Origin: Bacteroides sedimenti
GTDB lineage: Bacteria; Bacteroidota; Bacteroidia; Bacteroidales; Bacteroidaceae
Assembly (NCBI RefSeq): GCF_040365225.1
Contig: NZ_AP028055.1
Location: 3,162,001-3,226,000, forward strand
DNA: 64,000 nucleotides
Direction: 5' to 3'
The stretch's first letter is position 1. Every line of letters starts with the position of its first letter. The position numbers and the translations under genes were made by a program. Below the pieces are notes generated by a model. The model was given only the letters and a program-made list of their open reading frames with translations. It did not search any database and had not been told where the DNA came from. This document shows, piece by piece, positions 1 to 7,967 of the stretch.

Positions 1-1
1 A

Positions 2-514
2 TTCTTCTTTAACGGTGGACGCGAAACTCCATACGAAGGTGAAGAGCGTATTTTGATTAACTCTCCGAAGGTGGCAACTTACGACCTGAAACCTGAAATG
101 AGCGCTTACGAAGTAAAAGATGCTCTGGTAGCTGAAATCAATAAGAATAAATTTGATTTCATCGTGGTGAACTTCGCAAACGGTGATATGGTGGGTCATA
201 CAGGTGTTTACGAAGCAATTGAAAAAGCTGTAAAAGCGGTTGATGCTTGTGTAAATGAAGTTGTTGAAACTGCGAAAGCTAATGGTTACGAAGCTATTAT
301 CATTGCCGACCACGGTAACGCAGACAACGCAGTTAACGAAGATGGTTCTGTGAACACTGCTCACTCTCTGAACCCTGTTCCATGTGTTTATGTAACAGAA
401 AACAAAGAGGCTAAGGTGGAGAACGGTCGTTTGGCTGATATTGCTCCAACAATCCTGAAAATTATGGGACTGGAAATTCCGAAAGAGATGACTGGTTCAG
501 TATTAATTAAATAA
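2..514 (+). CDS. gpmI: 2,3-bisphosphoglycerate-independent phosphoglycerate mutase, C-terminal part
   Basis: Interconverts 3- and 2-phosphoglycerate in cytosolic glycolysis. Only the last ~170 codons are present. The frame is open from base 2, so the 5' end lies outside the window. The visible part opens with FFFNGGRETPYEGEERI, typical of the family. It carries metal ligands of the alkaline-phosphatase superfamily: the Asp and His of DMVGHTG, the Asp-His pair of ADHGNAD, and the His of TAHSLNPVP. It ends with the usual short tail after DIAPTILKIMGL. The next gene follows 7 bp later on the same strand, so the two may be cotranscribed. Identification is secure; only completeness is limited. Confidence 0.95.
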   Translation, partial: FFFNGGRETPYEGEERILINSPKVATYDLKPEMSAYEVKDALVAEINKNKFDFIVVNFANGDMVGHTGVYEAIEKAVKAVDACVNEVVETAKANGYEAIIIADHGNADNAVNEDGSVNTAHSLNPVPCVYVTENKEAKVENGRLADIAPTILKIMGLEIPKEMTGSVLIK

Positions 515-521
515 TATACGA

Positions 522-1103
522 ATGATTCAAATAGACGATACCATCATCAGCCTGGATATCTTTAAGGAGAAATTCCTGTGCAACCTCGATGCCTGCAAAG
601 GGGAGTGTTGTATTGAAGGTGATGCTGGTGCGCCATTGGAAAAAGAAGAAGTAGAACAACTTAAAAAGGTCCTTCCGGTAATCTGGGAGGACCTTTCTCC
701 TGAGGCGCAGGCAGTCATCGAAAAACAGGGTGTTTGCTATAAAGATGAGGATGGCGATTTGGTTACTTCCATTGTAAATGGCAAAGATTGTGTGTTTACA
801 TGCTATGACGAAAAAGGATGTTGCTACTGTGCCATTGAGAAAGCGTATCGCGAAGGGAAAGTGGATTTCTATAAACCGGTGTCCTGCCACCTTTATCCTA
901 TCAGAGTACAGAACTATTCTGAATTTAAAGCGGTAAACTATCATCGCTGGAGTGTTTGTAAGGCGGCTGTTCTTCTGGGAGAAAAAGAAAACGTACCAAT
1001 ATATAAGTTCCTGAAAGAACCACTCATCCGCAAATTTGGTGAAGATTGGTACACAGAACTCGAAATTGCTGCTGAAGAACTGAAGGAAAGAGGAATTATT
1101 TGA
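522..1103 (+). CDS. DUF3109 family cysteine-rich protein
   Basis: A 193-aa cytosolic protein of the DUF3109 family, common in Bacteroidetes; no reaction is established for it. The sequence has an N-terminal cysteine cluster (CNLDACKGECC, about residues 20-30) and further cysteines in CVFTCYDEKGCCYCAI (about 90-105), VSCHLYPIR and SVCKAA. This arrangement suggests bound zinc or an iron-sulfur cluster, which is inference. There is no signal peptide or membrane segment. It starts with ATG 7 bp after gpmI, and a flavodoxin-like gene follows 19 bp downstream, so it may belong to a small redox-related operon. Confidence 0.85.
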   Translation: MIQIDDTIISLDIFKEKFLCNLDACKGECCIEGDAGAPLEKEEVEQLKKVLPVIWEDLSPEAQAVIEKQGVCYKDEDGDLVTSIVNGKDCVFTCYDEKGCCYCAIEKAYREGKVDFYKPVSCHLYPIRVQNYSEFKAVNYHRWSVCKAAVLLGEKENVPIYKFLKEPLIRKFGEDWYTELEIAAEELKERGII

Positions 1104-1122
1104 ACCTGAAAATAAATTGATT

Positions 1123-1608
1123 ATGAAGACGGCTATTCTCTATTTCTCGAAATATGGCACAACCAGGAAGGTGGCCGGGATGATACAATCTCGCCTGAAG
1201 GGTGATGAAGTGACCATGATTGATTTAAAGGAAGAACAGTCTCCCGACCTTTCTTATTACGACCGCATTATAGTGGGAAGCTCAGTATATGTAGGCTCGG
1301 CAAAGAAGAAGTTTAAAGAGTTCTGTTTGGCCAATTATCTGCCTTTATTTGCTATTAAGGAAGTTGGGTTGTTTCTGTGCGGAATGGAACCGGATGAGTT
1401 TAAGCAGCAGGAAGAGATGGAACGCTCGTTTCCTGAAGAGTTGCGCCGTCATTCAAAAGCAAGAGGTTTTATGGGTGGCGAGCTTTTAATGGAAAAGATG
1501 AATTTCTTAGATCGTGTTATAGTCAAAAAGGTTATGAAAACCACTGAATCGGTTTACAATATAAACGAAAAGGCGATTGACCAGTTTGTGGAAAAGATGC
1601 TGAGTTAA
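1123..1608 (+). CDS. Flavodoxin-domain protein
   Basis: A 161-aa flavodoxin-fold protein, expected to bind FMN in the cytosol and act as an electron carrier or small oxidoreductase. The N-terminal AILYFSKYGTTRKVA is the phosphate-binding loop (S/T-rich after beta 1), and the IIVGSSVYVGSAKKKFKEF segment fits the second FMN loop. It resembles the flavodoxin-like branch that includes HemG-type protoporphyrinogen oxidases, but the sequence does not decide this. I chose ATG at 1123; an upstream in-frame TTG adds only two residues. It sits between DUF3109 and DUF3795 genes, both cysteine-rich, on the same strand. Confidence 0.8.
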   Translation: MKTAILYFSKYGTTRKVAGMIQSRLKGDEVTMIDLKEEQSPDLSYYDRIIVGSSVYVGSAKKKFKEFCLANYLPLFAIKEVGLFLCGMEPDEFKQQEEMERSFPEELRRHSKARGFMGGELLMEKMNFLDRVIVKKVMKTTESVYNINEKAIDQFVEKMLS

Positions 1609-1648
1609 CTCCTGAGACTGAATTCATAATAATTATAATGCAAATACT

Positions 1649-1996
1649 ATGGAAAAGCAGATAGAAATAAACAAGGAGCTGGTTGCCTTCTGTGGGCTTT
1701 ATTGTGCAGCCTGCCGGCAATATCTTAAAGGTGAATGTGCTGGATGTCAGAAAAATGAGAAAGCACAATGGTGTAAGGTTAGAACTTGTTGCCTGGAAAA
1801 GGGTTATGCCTCTTGCGCAGATTGCTCTATTAACGTTGCCGACTGCAAGAAGTTCTCGAATTTTGTGAGCAAGATGTTTGCATTCTTCTTTAATTCAGAC
1901 AGAAAAGCCTGTATTGATAGAATTAAAGCGATAGGAGCTGAAGAGTATGCCCGCGAAATGGCAGGAAAAGGACTTCAGACAATCAAAAAACGATAG
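1649..1996 (+). CDS. DUF3795 domain protein
   Basis: A 115-aa cysteine-rich protein matching the DUF3795 family, whose function is unknown. Ten cysteines lie in the first ~70 residues, in CGLYCAACRQYLKGECAGC, WCKVRTCC, CADCSINVADC and similar spacing. This implies one or more metal sites. The C-terminal third is basic and helical. There is no signal peptide, so it is probably cytosolic. It is the last gene of the 5' plus-strand group, and a strong hairpin follows about 180 bp downstream. Confidence 0.8.
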   Translation: MEKQIEINKELVAFCGLYCAACRQYLKGECAGCQKNEKAQWCKVRTCCLEKGYASCADCSINVADCKKFSNFVSKMFAFFFNSDRKACIDRIKAIGAEEYAREMAGKGLQTIKKR

Positions 1997-2175
1997 AGCG
2001 CTTTGATAAACCGGCTTTACTCAGACTCAGATTTTTGCTATGTTGGCAGTAAGCATTGATTCGTGTTTTACTGAACCAACTTTATTCCTGCCTCAATAAT
2101 GGTATAAGCTTATCTGCAATCAATTTATACTGGTAGAACATTCGTCTATATGAGCCTATAAGATTGCTCAAAATA

Positions 2176-2224
2176 AAAAAGCATCCCCCGGAAGTTGATA
2201 TGATACTTCCGGGGGATGCTTTTT
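2176..2224. terminator. Bidirectional hairpin terminator between DUF3795 gene and gyrB
   Basis: A perfect ~20-bp stem: aaaaagcatcccccggaagt at 2176-2195 is the reverse complement of 2205-2224, with a 9-nt loop. A-tracts and T-tracts flank both sides, so it can stop transcription from either strand. The rest of the 367-bp gap (1997-2363) shows no gene, only this hairpin and the gyrB terminator. Confidence 0.85.
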
Positions 2225-2288
2225 ATGTGAATAGATGATAGACTATATGAGCTTGTCTTTAGTGCAAGTTGACGATATACGTAATAAA

Positions 2289-2342
2289 ATTCCCCTTATT
2301 TCGGTTCCTTTTATTGGAAAACCTGAAATAAGAGGAATCTCT
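2289..2342 (-). terminator. Terminator of gyrB
   Basis: An imperfect inverted repeat downstream of the gyrB stop. The arm at about 2289-2306 pairs with 2321-2339, with one mismatch and one bulge. Read on the minus strand it is followed by a TTTTATTA run, as expected for an intrinsic terminator. Confidence 0.65.
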
Positions 2343-2363
2343 TTTATTTAGTAAATGGGTTAC

Positions 2364-4322
2364 TTACGCATCAATGTTTGCATAAGTGGCATTTTCTTCA
2401 ATAAACTCTCTACGTGGGCCAACATCTTCGCCCATTAACATTGAGAAGATATAGTCTGCTTCAGCAGCATTTTCAATGTTTACCTGGCGCAGAGTACGGT
2501 TTTCCGGGTCCATAGTAGTATCCCAGAGCTGTTGCGCGTTCATTTCTCCCAAACCTTTGTAGCGTTGAGTGTGGATTGAACTTTCTGAACCGCCACCGTA
2601 GGTTTCAATAAAACGTTGACGTTGTGCCTCGGTCCAGCAATACTCTTCTACTTTTCCTTTTTTGCAAAGGTAAAGTGGGGGATTGGCAATATAGAGATAT
2701 CCGTTTTGGATAATCTGTGGCATGAAACGGAAGAAGAATGTCATGATAAGGGTGTCGATGTGAGAACCATCGACGTCGGCATCGGTCATGATAATAATCT
2801 TCTTATAGCGCAGCTTCTCGATATTAGCCTCCTGTGAGTCATCCTCTGTTCCGATGGTTACTCCCAGAGCGGTGTATATGTTGCGAATTTCTTCGCTTTC
2901 GTATGCTTTGTGGCGCATTGCTTTCTCAACATTCAGAATCTTTCCACGTAGCGGCAGAATAGCCTGGAAAGCGCGGTTACGTCCTTGTTTGGCTGTACCC
3001 CCTGCAGAGTCTCCTTCGACAAGGAAGATTTCGCATTTATCCGGATCTTTGTCTGAACAGTCGGCCAGTTTGCCCGGCAGTCCACCGCCTGACATCGGTG
3101 ATTTGCGTTGTACCATTTCACGCGCTTTGCGAGCTGCATGACGAGCGGTTGCTGCTAGGATAACTTTGTCAACAATCATCTTAGCCTCTTTCGGGTGTTC
3201 TTCCAGGTAGTATGCAAGTGCTTCTCCCACTGCCTGATCTACAGCTCCCATTACTTCGTTATTACCTAACTTAGTCTTGGTCTGCCCTTCAAACTGTGGT
3301 TCGGCTACCTTGATAGAAATAACGGCGGTTAACCCTTCGCGGAAGTCATCTCCGGAGATTTCAACCTTCACCTTTTCCAGCATTTTGGAATCTTCCGCAT
3401 ATTTTTTCAGTGTACGGGTCAGTGCACGACGGAAACCAGCGAGGTGTGTACCACCTTCTATTGTGTTGATGTTATTAACGTATGAGTGGATATTTTCAGT
3501 GTATGAAGTATTATAAACAATAGCAACTTCTACCGGAATACCCTGTTTCTCTGTATTGAGATAGATGATGTCGTTTATCAGCTTCTCTCTTGAAGAATCG
3601 ACGAAACGGACAAACTCCTTCAAACCTTCTTTAGAATGGAAAACCTCATGCTTATAGCTTCCATCTTCGTTCTGAACGCGGCGGTCGGTAAGTGTTATGG
3701 TAAGTCCGGCATTGAGATAAGCAAGCTCGCGCATACGAGTTGCCAGGATGTCGTATTTGTATTCGGTTACAGTGAAAATAGAACCGTCCGGATGGAAAGT
3801 AACCCGAGTTCCCTGGTTTTCTGTCTTGCCAACAACCTTTACAGGGTATTTAGGAATACCGCAGGAGTATTCTTGTTGGTAGATTTCTCCTTCTCTGGCA
3901 ACCTGAGCAACCAAGAGGGTAGATAGCGCATTTACGCAGGATACACCTACACCATGCAGACCACCGGATACCTTGTATGAGCCCTTGTCGAACTTACCAC
4001 CGGCATGTAGCACAGTCATAACAACTTCAAGCGCAGATTTTTGTTCCTTTTCGTGGAAGTCAACCGGAATACCACGACCATTATCTTGAACGGTAATAGA
4101 GTTGTCTTCATTGATGCTAACTTCAATCTGGTCGCAATAGCCGGCTAAGGCTTCATCGATTGAGTTGTCAACAACCTCATACACTAAATGGTGTAAACCT
4201 TTTAGCCCTGTGTCTCCAATGTACATCGCCGGGCGTTTTCTAACAGCCTCTAACCCTTCAAGTACCTGAATACTATCAGCAGAATACACAGAATTATTAT
4301 TCGCTATTTGTTCTTCAGTCAT
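2364..4322 (-). CDS. gyrB: DNA gyrase subunit B
   Basis: ATP-dependent negative supercoiling of DNA with GyrA in the cytosol. The order of motifs is classical: GHKL ATPase with EVVDNSIDEA, DNGRGIP and GGLHGVGVS; transducer domain; TOPRIM domain with EGDSAGG and DADVDGSHIDTL; and C-terminal QRYKGLGEMN and PENRTLRQV. I place the start at ATG 4322 (652 aa), giving MTEEQIANNNSVYSADS, the usual Bacteroides N-terminus. An upstream in-frame codon would add ten unlikely residues. No truncation is seen. It lies alone between its own terminator and the rpsT terminator. Confidence 0.97.
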   Translation of the reverse strand: MTEEQIANNNSVYSADSIQVLEGLEAVRKRPAMYIGDTGLKGLHHLVYEVVDNSIDEALAGYCDQIEVSINEDNSITVQDNGRGIPVDFHEKEQKSALEVVMTVLHAGGKFDKGSYKVSGGLHGVGVSCVNALSTLLVAQVAREGEIYQQEYSCGIPKYPVKVVGKTENQGTRVTFHPDGSIFTVTEYKYDILATRMRELAYLNAGLTITLTDRRVQNEDGSYKHEVFHSKEGLKEFVRFVDSSREKLINDIIYLNTEKQGIPVEVAIVYNTSYTENIHSYVNNINTIEGGTHLAGFRRALTRTLKKYAEDSKMLEKVKVEISGDDFREGLTAVISIKVAEPQFEGQTKTKLGNNEVMGAVDQAVGEALAYYLEEHPKEAKMIVDKVILAATARHAARKAREMVQRKSPMSGGGLPGKLADCSDKDPDKCEIFLVEGDSAGGTAKQGRNRAFQAILPLRGKILNVEKAMRHKAYESEEIRNIYTALGVTIGTEDDSQEANIEKLRYKKIIIMTDADVDGSHIDTLIMTFFFRFMPQIIQNGYLYIANPPLYLCKKGKVEEYCWTEAQRQRFIETYGGGSESSIHTQRYKGLGEMNAQQLWDTTMDPENRTLRQVNIENAAEADYIFSMLMGEDVGPRREFIEENATYANIDA

Positions 4323-4349
4323 ATTTAATTTGTAATTATTTGAACATAG

Positions 4350-4357
4350 CAAATATA
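4350..4357 (-). promoter_or_regulatory. Candidate -7 element for gyrB
   Basis: On the minus strand this reads TATATTTG, matching the Bacteroides TAnnTTTG consensus, and would give a leader of roughly 20 nt before ATG 4322. No clean TTTG -33 element is seen at the right distance, so this is tentative. Confidence 0.35.
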
Positions 4358-4449
4358 GTGATTTTTATTGGTTTAAAGACACGTTGGCGCGTCATTTTTT
4401 AACCGTATTACACTTTTTTGCAGTATATATCTTTGGAGTATGCATAAAC

Positions 4450-4478
4450 ACAAAAAGCCGGATTAATAAATCCGACTT
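4450..4478 (-). terminator. Terminator of rpsT
   Basis: On the minus strand, AAGTCGGATT (4478-4469) pairs with AATCCGGCTT (4464-4455), ten pairs with one T-G wobble, followed by a TTTTG tract. It lies 31 bp past the rpsT stop. Confidence 0.8.
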
Positions 4479-4508
4479 CCTTATATAATGTGTTTAATAT
4501 TTCCCCTA

Positions 4509-4763
4509 TTAAGCGAGCTTATTGATAAAAATAGCTAACTTTGATTTTAGGTTGTTAGCCTTATTTTTGTGGATAATATTAGTTTTAGCTAATTTATCGA
4601 TCATTTTTGTTACGCTTGGGTACATAGCTGCAGCCTCTGACTTGTCAACAGTTGAACGAAGCTTTCTAACAGCGTTTCTCATGGTTTTACCATAATATCT
4701 GTTGTGAAGTCTTCTTTTTTCAGCTTGTCTGATTCTCTTGATTGATGATTTGTGATTTGCCAT
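4509..4763 (-). CDS. rpsT: 30S ribosomal protein S20
   Basis: An 84-aa basic protein that binds 16S rRNA during early 30S assembly. The N-terminal MANHKSSIKRIRQAEKRR is the family signature, and the remainder is the expected Lys/Arg-rich helical bundle ending KLAIFINKLA. Length is normal. It is encoded just downstream of tRNA-Glu on the same strand (45 bp), so tRNA and rpsT are probably transcribed together and stop at the hairpin at 4450-4478. Confidence 0.97.
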   Translation of the reverse strand: MANHKSSIKRIRQAEKRRLHNRYYGKTMRNAVRKLRSTVDKSEAAAMYPSVTKMIDKLAKTNIIHKNKANNLKSKLAIFINKLA

Positions 4764-4807
4764 TTTCGACTAATCTTTATGTTCTTTGAATTTATACTTT
4801 TAACTTA

Positions 4808-4880
4808 GTAGCCCGTGGGGGAGTCGAACCCCCCTTTCAAGAATGAAAATCTTGCGTCCTAACCGATAGACGAACGGGCC
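4808..4880 (-). tRNA. tRNA-Glu (anticodon UUC)
   Basis: The minus strand folds as a 73-nt cloverleaf. It has a GGCCCGT/ACGGGCT acceptor stem with a terminal G-U pair, the anticodon stem CAAGA/TCTTG enclosing loop TTTTCAT (anticodon TTC), and a T-arm GGGGG-TTCGACT-CCCCC. CCA is not encoded. It lies upstream of rpsT. Confidence 0.95.
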
Positions 4881-5109
4881 AGCTTATGACTTGCTTTTGA
4901 TTGTTTTCAGTTCTTTGTGAGAGCCGTTTTTCTCAATTGCGATGCAAAGATATGGGGTATTTTTGAATCTACCAAATATTCCTGCAAAAAAGTTTTAAGG
5001 ATTTTCCATTGGATTCTTTATTGATCTATTTTATACTTTGAAAATCAGAGGTGTAGTGCGTTGGGCTTTCCTTGTTTTATTTTATAGAGAACAAAGGATA
5101 ATGATGGCA

Positions 5110-5141
5110 TTTGTTGTTTCTCTCCTTTTTTTGTAGTTTTG
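5110..5141 (+). promoter_or_regulatory. Promoter of recO (Bacteroides type)
   Basis: TTTG at 5110-5113 and TAGTTTTG at 5134-5141, 20 bp apart, fit the primary-sigma consensus TTTG-N19-21-TAnnTTTG. A start near 5148 would leave a leader of about 30 nt before the recO ATG. Nothing else is visible in the 4881-5177 gap. Confidence 0.6.
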
Positions 5142-5177
5142 TTTCAGGAACCAGAATTTTAAAATAAGAGGCAAATT

Positions 5178-5903
5178 ATGCTGCAAAAAACTATCGGCAT
5201 CGTTCTTCATTCTATAAAATACAATGATACAACGAATATTGTGGAACTCTACACGGAGTTGTCAGGACGTGCTTCTTTTCTGATAAAGATTCCTCGATCG
5301 CGTAAATCCGGAGTAAAGCCGGCTTTGTTTCAGCCTCTTTCCATTATGGAGCTCGAAGTGGAAAATCGTCCGACCTCAAATCTCCAACGAATAAAAGAGG
5401 CCCGGTCTTATTATCCGTTTGCTTCTTTACCTTTTGACCCTTACAAATCAGCCATAGCTCTCTTTCTGGCCGAGTTCCTTTACAGGGCTCTTCGGGAAGA
5501 AGCGGAGAACCATCCGCTATTTGCCTATCTTGTTCATTCCATCCAATGGCTCGACGGACAGGAAAAAGGGTTTGCAAATTTCCATCTGGTCTTTCTGATG
5601 CGTCTCTCCCGTTTCCTGGGACTTTACCCCAATTTAGAAAACTACCAAGCGGGTGATTATTTTGATTTGCTGAACGGCTGTTTTGTTACCAAACGACCAT
5701 TTCACAACTCTTTTATTGAACCGACAGATGCTGCCCGGTTGGAGAAACTGATGCGGATGAACTACGACACGATGCATCTTTTTGGTATGTCGCGAGTGGA
5801 ACGTAACCGCTGTCTGCAGACCATTATTGATTATTACCGCCTGCATTTGCCGGAATTTCCTGAACTAAAATCACTCGACGTATTGAAGGAACTTTTCGAC
5901 TAA
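5178..5903 (+). CDS. recO: DNA repair protein RecO
   Basis: A 241-aa recombination mediator that helps RecR load RecA on SSB-coated gaps. The N-terminal ~80 residues form the RecO OB-fold, with the conserved opening TIGIVLHSIKYNDTTNIVELYT and the basic IPRSRKSG turn. The C-terminal part is the helical RecO domain with LFLAEFLYRALRE and FLMRLSRFLGLYPNL. The zinc-finger cysteines of some RecO proteins are not obvious here. It is a single-gene unit with its own promoter, convergent with the division operon ending at 6150. Confidence 0.93.
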   Translation: MLQKTIGIVLHSIKYNDTTNIVELYTELSGRASFLIKIPRSRKSGVKPALFQPLSIMELEVENRPTSNLQRIKEARSYYPFASLPFDPYKSAIALFLAEFLYRALREEAENHPLFAYLVHSIQWLDGQEKGFANFHLVFLMRLSRFLGLYPNLENYQAGDYFDLLNGCFVTKRPFHNSFIEPTDAARLEKLMRMNYDTMHLFGMSRVERNRCLQTIIDYYRLHLPEFPELKSLDVLKELFD

Positions 5904-6024
5904 TTGGTTTTGTATGAGCATCAGATAATACCAGTGCTTTCCATTAGGATGTGGGGGAGAGGTATGCCCGTGTGTATATGGGGCGTACATCTGGATATAT
6001 GCGAAAAAAGAAGTGCCTGAGATA

Positions 6025-6063
6025 ACAAAAAGGTGCGTGACTTTTTTAGGAAGTCACGCACCT
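6025..6063 (-). terminator. Terminator of the dcw operon
   Basis: The 12-nt arms aggtgcgtgact (6031-6042) and agtcacgcacct (6052-6063) are perfectly complementary. On the minus strand they are followed by TTTTTGTT. The hairpin lies 87 bp past the last gene of the cell-wall operon and has no T-tract on the plus side, so it serves the minus strand. Confidence 0.85.
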
Positions 6064-6149
6064 GTAATTGTATGTAAATGAGGTGTGTAATGCGATTTTG
6101 CGCGACTTGCGCGACTGCGTTACTTTTATTGTTTAATTCTGAAGAAATC

Positions 6150-6599
6150 TTATGCCAATAACTCCTTTACAAGAGCCGAGATAGCACGACCTTCGGCAAG
6201 TCCTGCTAACTTTTTAGTAGCTACTCCCATTACTTTTCCCATATCTTTTGCACTGGTGGCGCCTGTTTCTGCAATAATTGCCTTGATAGCAGCTTCCAGT
6301 TCCTCTGGAGTCATCTGTTTAGGCAGATATATTTCCATAGCTCTTACCTGAGCCATTTCGGCTTCGGCCAGATCCTGACGATTCTGCCCGATGAAGATTT
6401 CAGCCGAATCTTTTCCTTGTTTCACTAACTTTTGAATGATTTTCGTCGCAGCTTCATCTGTTAGTGTATCGTTTGCACCCGGTGCAGTCTTTGCTTCGAT
6501 GAAATATTTCTTTACGTTTCTAAGTGCTTCCAGTTTTACCTTATCTTTGGCCTTCATAGCCTCTTTGATATCTTCGCTGATTTTGTCAAATAAATCCAT
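6150..6599 (-). CDS. GatB/YqeY domain-containing protein
   Basis: A 149-aa YqeY-like protein, homologous to the C-terminal tRNA-binding region of GatB of the tRNA amidotransferase, but standing alone. Its cellular role is not established; tRNA binding is inferred from the family. Visible hallmarks are MKAKDKVKLEALRNVKKYF near the N-terminus, RQDLAEAEMAQ in the middle, and a C-terminal GATSAKDMGKVMGV then the AGLAEGRAISALVKELL helix. It is the last gene of the operon, 14 bp after ftsZ, so it is cotranscribed with cell-division genes. Confidence 0.9.
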   Translation of the reverse strand: MDLFDKISEDIKEAMKAKDKVKLEALRNVKKYFIEAKTAPGANDTLTDEAATKIIQKLVKQGKDSAEIFIGQNRQDLAEAEMAQVRAMEIYLPKQMTPEELEAAIKAIIAETGATSAKDMGKVMGVATKKLAGLAEGRAISALVKELLA

Positions 6600-6613
6600 G
6601 GTATATCTATCTT

Positions 6614-7930
6614 TTAATTAAAACTTATGATTGTACTTCCGTTTTCCATCTCGGGAACAACGGGTTTCTCTATTACAGTTGCTTTGGCTTTGATATTTTC
6701 TAATGTTACCTTATCGCGTTGGAATGTGGGAGAACTCTCTATGGCCGAGATAATCTCTTCGTTGTCTAAATCTTCCGGATTGAATATATAGATATGGCGA
6801 CGCTTTTTGTACGTTTTTGCTCCGCCTTTAAGGGCGTCTTCTCCATAAGCGATGCGTATCCGTCGGCGGTTTTCTTCCTCTTTCTCTTCCAGCTGTGCCA
6901 AACGCTCTTCTTCTTCCTGGGTTCTTTTGCTGATCATTTCGTCCATTCCTGGGATATTGGTTATGCCGAATCCGGTAGCCAGTACGGTAATTTTCACCTT
7001 GTTCTCGAGTGTATTATCCACGGCAACCCCCCAGATTACTTCAACCCCTTTATCGAACTTGCTCATGAATTCGTGAATTTCGTTCATCTCCTCCATCATC
7101 AGTTCTGATTGTTGGCAGAAAGATACATTGAGCAGTACCTTTTTAGCGTTGAATATGTCGTTGTTGTTCAGTAGCGGTGAGTGAAGAGCATCCTCTATTG
7201 CCTTGCTTACACGGTTTTCTCCTTCACCCAGACCGGTACTCATGATGGCAACACCTCCGTCTTTGAGGATGGTGTTCACATCGGCGAAGTCCAGATTTAC
7301 CTTTCCGCGCATGGTAATAATTTCGGCAATGCTCTTTGCCGCAATAGACAGAGTATCATCCGCCTTGCCGAAAGCATTCATAAACGTCAGGTCGGAATAG
7401 ATTTCCCGAAGTCGTTCGTTATTGATAACCAGCAGAGCATCAACATGCTTACTGATCTGCTCAACCCCGTCGAGTGCCTGAATAATCTTCTTTTCGCCTT
7501 CGAACAGGAACGGGATAGTGACGATACCCACCGTAAGAATATCCATTTCCTTGGCAGTTTTTGCAATAACGGGTGCGGCACCTGTTCCGGTTCCTCCACC
7601 CATACCTGCTGTGATGAAAACCATCTTGGTGCCATCGTTCAGCAGATTCTTTATATCTTCGATACTCTCTTCCGCTGCAGCCGATGCACGTTCCGGTTTG
7701 TTTCCGGCTCCCAGGCCTTCAGTAATGGAACGTCCCAGTTGCAGTTTAACAGGAACCGGCGATTCCGCAAGAGCTTGGTTATCTGTGTTGCACAGAACGA
7801 ATGTTACATCATGTATACCCTCTTTGTACATGTGATTAACAGCGTTTCCGCCGCCGCCACCCACACCGATCACCTTGATAATACTGGGGGTGTCTGTAGG
7901 AAATTCAAAAGGCATTATTTCGTCTGTCAT
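6614..7930 (-). CDS. ftsZ: Cell division protein FtsZ
   Basis: Tubulin-like GTPase (438 aa) that forms the cytokinetic ring. The N-terminal GTPase has GVGGGGGNAVNHM, the signature GMGGGTGTGAAPVIA, and NTDNQAL. The T7 region carries NLDFADVNTIL, with the catalytic aspartates supplied to the neighbouring subunit. After about residue 330 comes a long charged linker (EEEERLAQLEEKEEENRRR). The C-terminal tail ends ENGSTIISFN, a likely docking peptide for FtsA. It follows ftsA by 37 bp on the same strand, the standard dcw order. Confidence 0.98.
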   Translation of the reverse strand: MTDEIMPFEFPTDTPSIIKVIGVGGGGGNAVNHMYKEGIHDVTFVLCNTDNQALAESPVPVKLQLGRSITEGLGAGNKPERASAAAEESIEDIKNLLNDGTKMVFITAGMGGGTGTGAAPVIAKTAKEMDILTVGIVTIPFLFEGEKKIIQALDGVEQISKHVDALLVINNERLREIYSDLTFMNAFGKADDTLSIAAKSIAEIITMRGKVNLDFADVNTILKDGGVAIMSTGLGEGENRVSKAIEDALHSPLLNNNDIFNAKKVLLNVSFCQQSELMMEEMNEIHEFMSKFDKGVEVIWGVAVDNTLENKVKITVLATGFGITNIPGMDEMISKRTQEEEERLAQLEEKEEENRRRIRIAYGEDALKGGAKTYKKRRHIYIFNPEDLDNEEIISAIESSPTFQRDKVTLENIKAKATVIEKPVVPEMENGSTIISFN

Positions 7931-7967
7931 AACTCTCTGTTATTTATATGATGTTATTATTAGATTC

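Noticed and set aside
4323..4352. Longer GyrB start adding ten residues
   Set aside because: The extra residues do not resemble GyrB N-termini, whereas ATG 4322 gives the usual MTEEQ start and follows a candidate -7 element at the right distance.
7181..7951. 256-codon open frame antisense to ftsZ
   Set aside because: Lies opposite a certain gene, has no family resemblance and biased composition; a by-product of ftsZ codon use.
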